DNA from: Selenomonas sputigena_A
Lineage (GTDB): Bacteria; Bacillota; Negativicutes; Selenomonadales; Selenomonadaceae
Assembly (NCBI RefSeq): GCF_051603425.1
Contig: NZ_CP194411.1
Coordinates: forward strand, 868,001 to 932,000
DNA length: 64,000 bases
Direction: 5' to 3'
In this document: in pieces, positions 24,253-33,066 of the stretch
How the letters are laid out: every line of letters starts with the position of its first letter
How positions within the stretch are numbered: position 1 is the first letter of the stretch
Notes under the pieces: model-generated
What the model was told of the DNA's origin: nothing
Databases searched by the model: none
What the model saw: only the letters and a program-made list of their open reading frames with translations
Position numbers and translations under genes: made by a program

Positions 24253-24816
24253 TTATCCCTCCTTGAGAGGCACGATGGCCTTGTAGCGAATATCGTCGTA
24301 GCCTGCCTGGTGCGTCTGCGGGTCGTAGCCGATATAGCTGCGCGTCACGAGGGCATAGGCCTTGGCCTCTTCCTCTGCGGGCACGACCATGCGGAAGCCG
24401 CGCCCGCTGTCGGTGAGCGTCGCCCAGCCGTCGGCGGCGGCAGTGCGTTCGCCCCAGAGCTTCGCTGCGCTGTCGACGGCTTCCTGCCCGCTGCCGGGCG
24501 CATCGCAGACATAACGCCCGACGAGCTTGCCGCGCTTTTTGACGAGGCGCAGTTCTTCGTCCTCGTTGAATACGCGCATTTCCTCAAGCAGCAAGGCATC
24601 GAGGTCGCTGCCGTCGGCGAGGCGGATGCCGCCCTCCTGCCAGCGGCCCCAGACGATGCGGTGCAGCTGCCAGGCCACGAGGCAGGCGTCCTTCTTCATA
24701 TAGCTCCGAAGCGTCGTCCGGATGTCTTCCGAGCTGCGGGCAGCGACAATGCCGGCTTCGCGTTGGCAGGAAAATTCCTCTATGGCCAACGGTTTCATGA
24801 AATCCTTTTTCGTCAT
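24253..24816 (-). CDS. csx19: Type III-D CRISPR-associated protein Csx19
   Basis: 187 residues, soluble. It matches the Csx19 (TIGR03984) pattern: LLLEEMRVFNEDEELRLVKKRGKLVGRYVCD near residue 80, a middle KLWGERT ... GWATLTDSGRGFRMVVP, and a final VTRSYIGYDPQTHQAGYDDIRYKAIV. Csx19 is a marker of subtype III-D; its role within the complex is unclear and it has been considered a small or accessory subunit. It overlaps the upstream cas7-cas7 gene by 4 nt (ATGA), indicating translational coupling. Confidence 0.85.
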   Translation of the reverse strand: MTKKDFMKPLAIEEFSCQREAGIVAARSSEDIRTTLRSYMKKDACLVAWQLHRIVWGRWQEGGIRLADGSDLDALLLEEMRVFNEDEELRLVKKRGKLVGRYVCDAPGSGQEAVDSAAKLWGERTAAADGWATLTDSGRGFRMVVPAEEEAKAYALVTRSYIGYDPQTHQAGYDDIRYKAIVPLKEG

Positions 24817-26216
24817 GCCCCTTCTTCCTCCTTCTCTTCGTAATCACGCAGCGCCTTTGCACAGGCTTCCAGCTTTGCCGCACCGTCGCCTGTGATTTCG
24901 CCGTCCGCGCCGAGCGTGCAGCTTTCCTCGCCGAGGGAGATCGTGGCCGAGATGCCTGCGAGACGGCCGCGGCCGACGGAGCTTTCCCCGCCAACGGCGA
25001 TGTTTCCCTGCCAAAGGTCGCGCAGAAGGTAGAGGGCGAGCCCTGCTTCCCAAGGCGCATAATCTCGGATTTCGTAGTGAAGCGAAAGGGTCGGCGTCCC
25101 CTTTTCCTTCTGCCAGACAGGTTCCTCGGTGAAGAGGACGCTGTCCACCGTGCCGCCAGTGAAGCAGTCGATCCGGTTTCTGGCATGGGCGGCCGCCTTT
25201 ACGCCGTCCCTGAAATATGTCTCATCGACGAGGAAGCGGCTTTTCTGTCCGCCGCTTTCCCGGCTGCAGCCCATAAGTCCGTCGAGCATTCCTGCAGGCT
25301 TCTTGAGGATGTCCAGGATCTCCTCGGCACGATGGCGCAGGACGCCCTTGAGGCTCGTACCGGGAAGGAGGAAGTCTGCACCGCTCTTCTTTTGCCGCGC
25401 CTTGATCTTATCGTTCGCATCCACATTGTTTTCGCGCACGATGAGCGAACCGCGGACGGCGAAAGAGGCATCGACGGAGAAAATCCCGGGCGCCCTGCGC
25501 CCCGAAGACTTCTGCCCCGCGTAGCTTTTCTCCGCCGCCTCGCGCAGAAGCCAACGGCGCACATCTGCAAAATCATGAAAGTCATAGAAGGATGCCTTGA
25601 CGTCGGATACGGAAATCTTGCCGAATCCCTTGGAGGTCAGCGCGCCGACGCGGATGCCTCCGGCGAGCCAGTCCGTGAGCTTTTTCACGGCTTCCTCGAT
25701 GTCCCCCTTCTCTTCCTGCTTCATGCGCCGTGTGACGGTCATGCGCAGCCTGCCCTTAGCGCCGCGCTCCACGGCCTCATAGTTGTACTTGCGCCCCTTG
25801 AGGGCCGTACCGGCATAGGCGGCGATGCCCACGCCGTCGCGCAGGACGATGGAGGCGTTCTCCAGTTTGACGTCCTCGATGTCAACAGCGCTCTGCCAGC
25901 TGTCATCCGCCTTTTTGCCGCGCACGATCTTGCCGAAGAGAAGCTCCGCCGTATCTTCCGGCAGCAGCGAGCGCAAAACGCCCGCGAGCGAGGTGCCGGG
26001 GATGAAGGGGCGTTCGTGCCTGTCCTTCAAAATCTGCGTGTCGACTTCATTCCTTGCCCCGTCCTTCATCAGCCCCGTGCCGATCAGAAGCGGCGAGTCG
26101 AGCACGAGCGTGCCTTCCATGAGGATCTTACCCGTAACGCTGGCGGCGTTCAGCTTGCTTTCCTTGCCGGACGCCGTATCCGCATAGGTCTTTTTTGCAG
26201 CGCTTGTCTCGGTCAT
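24813..26216 (-). CDS. Two-domain Cas7 (Csm3-type RAMP fusion)
   Basis: 467 residues made of two consecutive Cas7 units. Unit 1 (about 25-215): GTLVLDSPLLIGTG, then NEVDTQILKD (Asp59 in the position of the target-RNA-cleaving Asp of Csm3), RPFIPGTSLAGVLRSLL, and the closing loop ALTSKGFGKI. Unit 2 (about 245-435): ASFAVRGSLIVRENNVDANDK, ADFLLPGTSLKGVLRHR, HARNRIDCFTGG, and GGESSVGRGRLAG. Cas7 subunits form the backbone that holds crRNA and cuts bound RNA every six nucleotides. Fused Cas7 units are known in III-D variants and in the III-E lineage. The ATG overlaps the upstream stop by 1 nt. Confidence 0.88.
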   Translation of the reverse strand: MTETSAAKKTYADTASGKESKLNAASVTGKILMEGTLVLDSPLLIGTGLMKDGARNEVDTQILKDRHERPFIPGTSLAGVLRSLLPEDTAELLFGKIVRGKKADDSWQSAVDIEDVKLENASIVLRDGVGIAAYAGTALKGRKYNYEAVERGAKGRLRMTVTRRMKQEEKGDIEEAVKKLTDWLAGGIRVGALTSKGFGKISVSDVKASFYDFHDFADVRRWLLREAAEKSYAGQKSSGRRAPGIFSVDASFAVRGSLIVRENNVDANDKIKARQKKSGADFLLPGTSLKGVLRHRAEEILDILKKPAGMLDGLMGCSRESGGQKSRFLVDETYFRDGVKAAAHARNRIDCFTGGTVDSVLFTEEPVWQKEKGTPTLSLHYEIRDYAPWEAGLALYLLRDLWQGNIAVGGESSVGRGRLAGISATISLGEESCTLGADGEITGDGAAKLEACAKALRDYEEKEEEGA

Positions 26217-27841
26217 CAGTCAGCCGCCTCCTTTTTCTGCTGGACGGCCCTTTTGCGCGCATGGCGGAAGAACCAAAGCCAGTAATCATAAAAGATCTCT
26301 CCATCCGTCTTGATATCGGGAATCTTGAAGTCCACATCCGCCGCCAGATCCGCCGGGACATCCTTCCCGAGGTCGAGCGAGGCATAAGGCGGCCGCACGG
26401 TCGGTCTGCCTTCAAGCAAATCCCTGAGCTCCTGCCCGTCAAGCTTCACCGAGCGCAAATGTTTTTCAAGCGGGCTTTTTTCGCGGAGTTCGTTCCGGAA
26501 TCTCTCGCGGAAGCGGCCGATGGCCTCTCCCAGATTTTCCCTTGCACCGAGCATCGTCTCGAGCCGAGCAAAGGCATGGGTCATGCCCGAAAGGTCGGTG
26601 CGCAGCGCTTCCACATCCTCGTATGCCTTGAGGCGGATGCGCTCCTGTATGCGGCGGCGCAGGATGGCGGCCACCAGCGTCTTGGCTCTCGGGCTTTCGG
26701 CCTTGCGCTGCGCCTCTTCCCTGCCTGCCGCCTTCCGAAGCGTGAAGTTCTGCAGCGTCCAGGGACGCAGCCTGCCAAAGCCTTCTTCCGTACGCGCGCC
26801 GCAGCCATCCGCGAGGATGGCGGCAAGCGCGGCCTTGTCCTTCTCGCTCCAGGGCGTTTCCTTTTTCAGCTCGAAAAGGGAGCCGGCAGCGAGCGCGAAC
26901 TGTGCCGGACGGTGCATATTCCAGACGCCGACGAAGTTCGACGCCTTGTCGGAAGCTGCGAAGATCCTGCCGATGCAGAAGTCCTTGGAATCGGCTTCTT
27001 CCATGAGCTGGCCGAGCAGTTCCTCCTCGAGGGTTTCGCGCGCATTTCTTGCGACGGCCATGAAAGGAAGAAGCGGCGCGTCGAGGCGCAGCCAAAGGCT
27101 CTCCCCCTGCACGGCGAATCCTGCGCCGCCGGCTTCCGCTTCGAGCGGCACAGCCTCGCCAAACGTGATGCGGCAGTGCCCGTACTGCGTGAAACGCGAC
27201 TTGCCGATCTGGCAGGAAAAAGATGCGCCCGCCAGGTGCAGCCCGTCGAGAAGCGCCGTGAGATCCTGCGGCTCGCCGCTGATCTCGCCGCAAAACTCCT
27301 GCTCCGGCAGAATGGACTCGTAGTTGTAGATGCCGCCCTCGGTGCTCTTGCCCGCGAGACGCTCCTTGCCCGGAAAATACCCCCGGCGCGTGCGATGCTT
27401 GTCATCCGTATTGCGGCTCATGTGCAGCGAGATGTTCTTCGCTGCCTCGACGCGCTCTATGGCGCCGTCCTCTAGGATGCCATAGCCCTTGAATCCCTTG
27501 AACCCCATCTCCGGTTTTTCAAAAGCAAGGTCGGAGAGTTCGCCGGAAACCTTGTGCTTCTGTAGGGAAAGGGGCAGGCACAGGGCGCGGCGTCCGTCCC
27601 TTTGGGACGTGGCTGCGGAAAACTTCAGCCCGCCGGTGAAGAGGCGGCGAAAGCCCTCGTCCTCATGGGCGCTCCTGCCGAGCTTGTTTGCCCGGATATA
27701 GCGGTCGGCAAGGACGCCGCGCAGGATGGAGCCGCTGAGGAAATCTCCCGTTTCCGTAAACGTATCGGCCTGGTTTCCCGCCGTAAGAATGAGCGGGGAA
27801 AGCGCCTCGACCGTCACCCGGATTTTCTGCTTCTCTTTCAA
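26216..27841 (-). CDS. csx10: Type III-D RAMP protein Csx10 (Cas5 group)
   Basis: 541 residues. The N-terminal RAMP fold (RVTVEALSPLILTAGNQADTF ... DFLSGSILRGVLADRY) and the later glycine-rich segment AILADGCGARTEEGFGRLRPW are those of Csx10, the Cas5-like subunit that caps the 5' handle of the crRNA in subtype III-D. Residues 390-541 form a mostly helical C-terminal extension. The start is a TTG at 27841 immediately after the TGA of the upstream gene, with AGGA about 11 nt before it. The tight junctions on both sides show one operon. Confidence 0.88.
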   Translation of the reverse strand: MKEKQKIRVTVEALSPLILTAGNQADTFTETGDFLSGSILRGVLADRYIRANKLGRSAHEDEGFRRLFTGGLKFSAATSQRDGRRALCLPLSLQKHKVSGELSDLAFEKPEMGFKGFKGYGILEDGAIERVEAAKNISLHMSRNTDDKHRTRRGYFPGKERLAGKSTEGGIYNYESILPEQEFCGEISGEPQDLTALLDGLHLAGASFSCQIGKSRFTQYGHCRITFGEAVPLEAEAGGAGFAVQGESLWLRLDAPLLPFMAVARNARETLEEELLGQLMEEADSKDFCIGRIFAASDKASNFVGVWNMHRPAQFALAAGSLFELKKETPWSEKDKAALAAILADGCGARTEEGFGRLRPWTLQNFTLRKAAGREEAQRKAESPRAKTLVAAILRRRIQERIRLKAYEDVEALRTDLSGMTHAFARLETMLGARENLGEAIGRFRERFRNELREKSPLEKHLRSVKLDGQELRDLLEGRPTVRPPYASLDLGKDVPADLAADVDFKIPDIKTDGEIFYDYWLWFFRHARKRAVQQKKEAAD

Positions 27842-28513
27842 TCAGCCCACATCCTTTCTGAGTGCAGCTGCCAAAAGCTCCTCCTGATCCTGCATCGTGC
27901 AGCGGATCTTGCCGAAGCCGCGGTTGCGCTTCAGTCCGGCGGAGCGCAGATTGGCAAAGGCCAGCGCCAGAGCCTCCCTGTGCCTTTCCTCCGCGCCGAC
28001 AAGCTCGATCTCTCCCGTGAAGACAAGATCATCCGCCTCCACGACCTGCATATTGTGCAGGGAGTTCTCCAGGGCGGTGCCGGTCGCCTTATCGATTTCC
28101 GTCTGGAAGCGCAGCGAGGTGTATTCTCCCAGAATATCCTCGGGGCGCAGCGCCTCCTTGTAGCGTCTCATGAGATACGCCATATCCTTTCGCAGCGCTT
28201 CGTAGCCCTCGGGATGGAGGTCATGCACGATGAGCTTGAGCGGCTCACCGTCCGCTTCCGCCTGCGCCAAAGCCGCATGGCCGAAAAGCTCCTCTACCGT
28301 TTCCCGCGCGAGGAAGCGCCTGCCGGAAAGCTCCGCCATCTCCACGACCTCCAACGCGCTTTCGTAAAGCAGGCCTTTGAAGCGCTTGGCGGGAAACAGC
28401 GGAATGCCGTACACATCGTGCACGACCTCGGCGTCGAGCGTCACATCCGCCTTGCCGGAGCTGAGATGCAGAGGCGAGAGCGCCTCGATCCTGACCTTGT
28501 ATACTGCCATCAC
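27842..28513 (-). CDS. Csm3-type Cas7 RAMP protein
   Basis: 223-residue single-unit Cas7. Landmarks: RIEALSPLHLSSGKAD, then VTLDAEVVHD with Asp26 at the catalytic position of Csm3-type backbone subunits, IPLFPAKRFKGLLYE near residue 38, and the closing loop AGLKRNRGFGKIRCTM near residue 190. It is expected to bind crRNA and cut bound target RNA. It overlaps cas10 by 4 nt upstream and abuts csx10 downstream. The name csm3 is by analogy; in III-D it is one of several Cas7 units. Confidence 0.88.
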   Translation of the reverse strand: MMAVYKVRIEALSPLHLSSGKADVTLDAEVVHDVYGIPLFPAKRFKGLLYESALEVVEMAELSGRRFLARETVEELFGHAALAQAEADGEPLKLIVHDLHPEGYEALRKDMAYLMRRYKEALRPEDILGEYTSLRFQTEIDKATGTALENSLHNMQVVEADDLVFTGEIELVGAEERHREALALAFANLRSAGLKRNRGFGKIRCTMQDQEELLAAALRKDVG

Positions 28514-30177
28514 GCATCCTCCTTATCTTCGGCCTGCCGCTTGCCTGCGGGCAGGAATTCCAACAGCTCGATGGCTTCGACGAACGGAGTGCGCATGGCA
28601 GCGTGACGTTTTTGCCACAAATGCCCCGTATAGTCCTCCCAGCCGTCGACCTGCGGCAGGCGGTATCCGTCGTGGCGAAGCTGCTCGAGGTACTTCTTCG
28701 CCGCGTGCTCGTCATGCTGCAGGACGCTGCGCAGCTCCTTGAGCTTGTTGTTCGGGATTTTCCTGCGCAGGCCTTCTGCAAGAGCTCTGAGCTTGCGGAA
28801 GGAGTAATGGTCGCTGCCGTCCCCGTCGATGCGATAGGGTCCGAACTGCAGGCTGCCCAAGGCGCCGCGGTATTCCTGGCGGCGAATCTGCTCAAGCGTG
28901 GGCGCCTGCTCGCCGTGCAGCCGCAGGAAATCGAGCCAGCAGCTCTTCCTCGGCGTGAGCGATTCATCTGCGGCGTCCGCGGACTTGCCCGGCCGCTCCT
29001 TAGCAGTGTCCGCCAATTTTCTCATGCGCACCTTGGCACAGTCGCAAAGCTGCTCGGCGATTTCATAGCCCCGGAAGAAGGGATAGGCCGTCGGCAGAAT
29101 GGCCAGACCGGCGCAGGTGTCAAAGCCCTTTTCCATCAGCGCCTTCATGATAAACTCCGTGAAGGCGAATGCCGTCTTGGCCGCACAGACAAACGTCATG
29201 TCGTCGCCGCCCAGGATCAGCGGGCGCAGCGGCAGATAAAACCTGCCCTCGTCGGTGCGCTTTTGGCTCAGGAAGTCCATGGGGCCTTCCTTCTCAAGAT
29301 CGAGCACCAGCTCCGCGAAAGCACGGATCGTGCTGCGGTAAATCTCCAGGGATTTATTCTTGTATTCGGTCAGGGTTTTTAGACCGCTGAACTGCAGGCC
29401 CATGTTGTTGCCGTCGATGTGCACGACAGCGATATAGCTTTCCGCTTCCTTTTGCCCCATATCGTCAAGCGAGGCCGGAAATGCCGCATGTGCGAGGAAG
29501 CCTTCCTTCTCTTCCTCCGAGAGAACGCTCGCCAGCTTTTCACGCAGCGCCTCCTCGGCGGGCGCCGGCTTCCGCCCGGAAACGGCCACGCGGAGCTTCT
29601 GCGCCGCATCCTGCGAGAGATAGCGTCCCAGCCCCGCATCATAGGCATTGGCAGCTTCGCCCGTACCATCCGAGGAAAGCGTAAGTCCCGTGTAGGGAAC
29701 ATTCGTCAGCGGAAAAGCGAAATTCTGCTGCTCCTTGAGCTTGAGGACGAGACCGCTGCGATTTTTAGCGTCGTCGTCCGACCATCTGCCGTCCGCCGCA
29801 AGTTCCAGACTGCCGATCGCCGCGCCCGTCTGAAGGCCCGGGCATTCGACGAGCAGGCGGCGCGAGAAGCGGCGCACGATTTCCGGCGCGGCCTCCTCGC
29901 CTGCATCCGGGCGCAGGAGGATCAGCGCGTTGCCGCCGCCGATATAGGCGACACGCGCCTTCTGCGGCATCGAAGCCCAATCCGGCTCCTTCTTCTCCCG
30001 CCAAGTGACGGCATCAAGCTCGCCCGTGCCCACGACTTCCTCCACGGCAGGCAGCAAAACATCATAAAAAACGCGCTCTACCAGATACGATGCGCCGATG
30101 TTCGTTTTCAGCTGATTACTCGAAAATATGTACTTCTGAATCGAGCGGGTATCGAACAATATTGCCCTCAATTCCAT
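28510..30177 (-). CDS. cas10: Cas10, type III-D (cyclase-active, HD-less)
   Basis: 555-residue large subunit of the effector complex. It begins directly with the first palm fold (LFDTRSIQKYIFSSNQLKTN), with no HD nuclease domain before it, as reported for subtype III-D. The second palm has VVHIDGNNMGL near residue 255 and the cyclase motif GGDDMTF at residues 323-329, so cyclic oligoadenylate synthesis from ATP is expected on target RNA binding. A helical C-terminal domain follows (FRKLRALAEGLRRKIPNNKL). The ATG at 30177 has GGGGG 7 nt upstream. It is the first gene of a six-gene operon and is divergent from two WYL regulators. Confidence 0.9.
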   Translation of the reverse strand: MELRAILFDTRSIQKYIFSSNQLKTNIGASYLVERVFYDVLLPAVEEVVGTGELDAVTWREKKEPDWASMPQKARVAYIGGGNALILLRPDAGEEAAPEIVRRFSRRLLVECPGLQTGAAIGSLELAADGRWSDDDAKNRSGLVLKLKEQQNFAFPLTNVPYTGLTLSSDGTGEAANAYDAGLGRYLSQDAAQKLRVAVSGRKPAPAEEALREKLASVLSEEEKEGFLAHAAFPASLDDMGQKEAESYIAVVHIDGNNMGLQFSGLKTLTEYKNKSLEIYRSTIRAFAELVLDLEKEGPMDFLSQKRTDEGRFYLPLRPLILGGDDMTFVCAAKTAFAFTEFIMKALMEKGFDTCAGLAILPTAYPFFRGYEIAEQLCDCAKVRMRKLADTAKERPGKSADAADESLTPRKSCWLDFLRLHGEQAPTLEQIRRQEYRGALGSLQFGPYRIDGDGSDHYSFRKLRALAEGLRRKIPNNKLKELRSVLQHDEHAAKKYLEQLRHDGYRLPQVDGWEDYTGHLWQKRHAAMRTPFVEAIELLEFLPAGKRQAEDKEDA

Positions 30178-30292
30178 CAAAAAGCCCCCTTTTTTATGAA
30201 AGACGCCACCTTCTGCCCCGTGCGCAGGAAAGCTCCCCCTGCTGCCTTGCGGACATTTCCTGCCGACGGCTGCCGCCGTCCGGTCTGCCCTC

Positions 30293-30301
30293 AGGATAGC
30301 A
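30293..30301 (-). promoter_or_regulatory. Possible promoter of the cas operon
   Basis: Minus-strand extended -10, TGC followed by TATCCT, about 116 nt before cas10, with no convincing -35. The 330-nt region 30178-30509 between cas10 and the first WYL gene otherwise shows only AT-rich patches (30360-30440), a likely place for the regulators to bind. Confidence 0.35.
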
Positions 30302-30509
30302 GAAAAGGAACGGAACGCTTGCCAAAAAACCTGTGACCTTGCAGCGCCATTGTCGGCGAAGCGTCCTGCGACTTAATCGTCCTTTAATTATTCGCGCTTT
30401 CTTCTAAGAAATCCTGCCGACAAATAAATCAACCGGTATGGACAAGAAGGCCTATAAAGATTATACTTTGATTAGTGAAAATATATTTGCCGGACGGGGG
30501 ATGGATGCG

Positions 30510-31904
30510 ATGGCGCGAACACCAAAGGACGAGAAATTAAAGACCTTCAATAAGTTCATTACCGATTACGACACGCTGCGCCCCTTTTTGCACTACATCT
30601 CCTACGGCTGCTACCACAAGCGCTATATCGCGAAGCAGCTCGGACAGAGCACGCGCACCTACGAGGACAACTGGCAGCGCGTCCGCTCCTGCCTGCCCGA
30701 AGATCGCCGCCAGTCCACGCGGCAGGGGCGGACGGAAATCCACAGCCTCAAAGGCGACGCCTACCAGAATGCGGGAAACTTCCTCGCGCGCACCTATCAG
30801 ATCCGCGCGCTGCAGGAGGAAACCGCCTGCTATCTGCTCACCCTCCTCCAGCTGCTCGGCGCGGCGGCATCCCCGTACACCCTGCATAAAATCCGCAATA
30901 CGTATCTCGACGGCAAGGAACCGATGCCGGCGGCTCTTGAAAATGTCAGCAACCGGACAATCCAGCGCCAGCTCGACGCCTTGGCAGATCAGGGCCTCCT
31001 GCGCCGCCAAAAAAATGGCCCGGGGGGCGCAATCCGCTACGAGCTTGCGCCCGATCCCCTGGCAGGCCTTACGGCAGAGCAAGTGGACAGCCTGCACCAT
31101 GCCATCGTTTTTTACCGCTGCATTTCAATGCTCTCCGTGCCCGGCTACTTTCTGGAAGAAACGCTTCGCGCCATGTATCCGGGAGCGGAAAAGCCCTCGA
31201 TTCCCTGCCAGTTCAAAAATTCGGCAGTCACACGCATCCTCGACGACGAAATCCTGAACCGGATTGTCTTCTGCCTGGAAAACGAAGCTCCGCTTCGCTT
31301 CGTTCACCGCGGGAAGGAACGTCTGGCTCTCCCGCTCGAAATCATCACGGACTTTTATACAGGCCGCCAATACATGTCCGCCATGGAAGGCACGCTGCCG
31401 CAGCACAAGAAACGCAAGGCGTCCAAGGCGAAAGCAGCCGCCAAAAATGCCGGAGAGACAAAAGCGGCAGCCGCTGCAAGGAAGGCGCAGGCGCAGCTCG
31501 CAGAGAAGGGAAAGGCCTTCTCGCGCCACATCGTCATTCCTCTCGAAGATATGACAAAGGCAGAGGAGCAGCCCGAAATCAAAGCTGCGGAAACCGCCTT
31601 GCGCCCGCCGCGCCCGCCCCATGATCTCGTGCTGCATTTCTTCTATAGACACGAGAATGAATGTGCGAAGATCAAAGAGCAGATCCGGCAGCGTTTTCCC
31701 GAAGCCGTCCTGGAGGAAACATCCGGCGGCATCCTGCGCGCCGCGCTTCAGGCGCCGGACACACACCGCCTTATTCCCTGGCTCCGCACCTTCTATCCCA
31801 AGCTCGCCGCCTGCGGCACGGAAAAGGCGCATCTGGCCGAAAAAATGGAAAACGATTTGGAGGAGGCGTTAAAAAACTATGGCCTATGCCCCGCTTTTTC
31901 ATGA
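30510..31904 (+). CDS. WYL-type transcriptional regulator, CRISPR-linked (first of pair)
   Basis: 464 residues. N-terminal winged-helix-like parts (YHKRYIAKQLGQSTRTYEDNW; NVSNRTIQRQLDALADQGLLRR) are followed by a WYL-like region (RIVFCLENEAPLRFVHRGKERLALPLEIITDFYTGRQYMSAMEG) interrupted by a Lys/Ala-rich insert (HKKRKASKAKAAAKNAGETK), and a C-terminal WCX-like domain. WYL regulators often control CRISPR and other defence loci and may sense ligands. The start is uncertain; the ATG at 30510 has GGGGG 9 nt upstream, whereas an ATG at 30438 has none. It overlaps the next gene by 26 nt and is divergent from cas10. Confidence 0.78.
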   Translation: MARTPKDEKLKTFNKFITDYDTLRPFLHYISYGCYHKRYIAKQLGQSTRTYEDNWQRVRSCLPEDRRQSTRQGRTEIHSLKGDAYQNAGNFLARTYQIRALQEETACYLLTLLQLLGAAASPYTLHKIRNTYLDGKEPMPAALENVSNRTIQRQLDALADQGLLRRQKNGPGGAIRYELAPDPLAGLTAEQVDSLHHAIVFYRCISMLSVPGYFLEETLRAMYPGAEKPSIPCQFKNSAVTRILDDEILNRIVFCLENEAPLRFVHRGKERLALPLEIITDFYTGRQYMSAMEGTLPQHKKRKASKAKAAAKNAGETKAAAAARKAQAQLAEKGKAFSRHIVIPLEDMTKAEEQPEIKAAETALRPPRPPHDLVLHFFYRHENECAKIKEQIRQRFPEAVLEETSGGILRAALQAPDTHRLIPWLRTFYPKLAACGTEKAHLAEKMENDLEEALKNYGLCPAFS

Positions 31905-32895
31905 ACTTCATTCCAGCCTTTTCCTTGAACTCTGCCGCATAACCAACGAACTCAAAAAAGGCGCGCGCCCGACGAGGAAACAGCTGCTCGACCGCCTCCT
32001 GCGCCTGGAAAATATGGATCTCAGCGATTGGTCGAGCCAGAAGCGTCTGGACAGCCTGCTCAAGACCCTCTTTCCTTCGGAAACCGACGGGGCAGCCGAA
32101 CTCTTCCTCGAAAAGAGCGTGCCTTTTCGGGCGACGTCATGCGAGCTTCGCTGGCTCAAGACCATGCTCGAAGACGAGGCGGCCGCCTTCCTGCTCGATG
32201 AGCCGCTGCGCCAAGAGCTGCACGAGCGCCTGGCAGACGTTCCTCCCCTTCCCCGTGAAAAATGGACGGTGCAATGCGACAAAGGCGACGCGGCGCTTTC
32301 CCTGCAGGGACTGCTGGCAGAATTTTGGTCTGCCCTGCGACGCGGACGCATGGTTTCCTACATCAATATGGACGGAAAGGGACAGCGCCACGAGCAGGCT
32401 GCAGCGGCGCCCTGCCGCCTGGAATACGATGCCGCCGCCAATCGTTACCGCGCGATTTTCTGGATTTCCGAAGATCCGCGCAGTCCGGGCGAAAACGGGC
32501 GCGCTGTCAAGGTGAATTTCTCGAACCTCGAGGACTTGCAGTGCCTGGAAGAATCCGCCCCGGCGGATACAGAGGAAAAATTCCTCGCCTTTTTGGCAAA
32601 GCGGCGCCGCCAATGCCGCCTGCAGCTCCTAAAGAAAAACAATGCCGTCAACCGCGCCTTCCGCCTCTTCGCTCCCTATGACAAGGAAGCCTCTTACGAC
32701 GAGGCAAACGATGCCTACGCGCTCACCGTCCATTACTACTCCTTCGATTACGAGGACATCCGCAGGAAGATCCTCTCCCTCGGCTCCGCCGCCATCGTGC
32801 TCGCCCCGCAGGGGCTGCGGCAGGACATCATGAACACCCTGCTCACCCAATGGCAAAGACTGCAGGCCGAACACGCGACGAAAGCCACTCCGTAA
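31879..32895 (+). CDS. WYL-type regulator, CRISPR-linked (second of pair)
   Basis: 338 residues. A helical N-terminal half (SLFLELCRITNELKKGARPTRKQLLDRLLRLENMDLSD) is followed by a WYL-like middle (LAEFWSALRRGRMVSYINMDGK ... CRLEYDAAANRYRAIFWISED) and a C-terminal domain ending VLAPQGLRQDIMNTLLTQW. No clear helix-turn-helix is seen, so it may work only with its neighbour, whose gene it overlaps by 26 nt in another frame. GGAGG lies about 12 nt before the ATG. The pair probably forms one regulator acting on the adjacent cas and CARF genes; that role is inferred from position. Confidence 0.72.
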   Translation: MAYAPLFHELHSSLFLELCRITNELKKGARPTRKQLLDRLLRLENMDLSDWSSQKRLDSLLKTLFPSETDGAAELFLEKSVPFRATSCELRWLKTMLEDEAAAFLLDEPLRQELHERLADVPPLPREKWTVQCDKGDAALSLQGLLAEFWSALRRGRMVSYINMDGKGQRHEQAAAAPCRLEYDAAANRYRAIFWISEDPRSPGENGRAVKVNFSNLEDLQCLEESAPADTEEKFLAFLAKRRRQCRLQLLKKNNAVNRAFRLFAPYDKEASYDEANDAYALTVHYYSFDYEDIRRKILSLGSAAIVLAPQGLRQDIMNTLLTQWQRLQAEHATKATP

Positions 32896-33009
32896 GCCGA
32901 CGGATTCCTGCGCCGCGCCTTTCGCCGCGAGCAAAAAAAGCCGCACAAGAAAAATTTCAGCAAAAATCGCAAGACCGAAGTTTTTTTGTCAACCCCCCGC
33001 TCCCCATAC

Positions 33010-33018
33010 TGCTATAAT
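33010..33018 (+). promoter_or_regulatory. Extended -10 promoter of the 33067 gene and CARF cassette
   Basis: TGC followed by TATAAT at 33013-33018; no good -35. The start codon of the next gene is 49 nt away. Confidence 0.5.
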
Positions 33019-33066
33019 ACGTCTTGTAAGCGAGTTATGAACAGCATTTTGAAAGGAGCGAATCTT

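Noticed and set aside
22222..24843. 873-codon plus-strand open frame across the TIGR03986 and csx19 genes
   Set aside because: It is antisense to a tightly coupled cas operon with clear protein families; no promoter or ribosome site.
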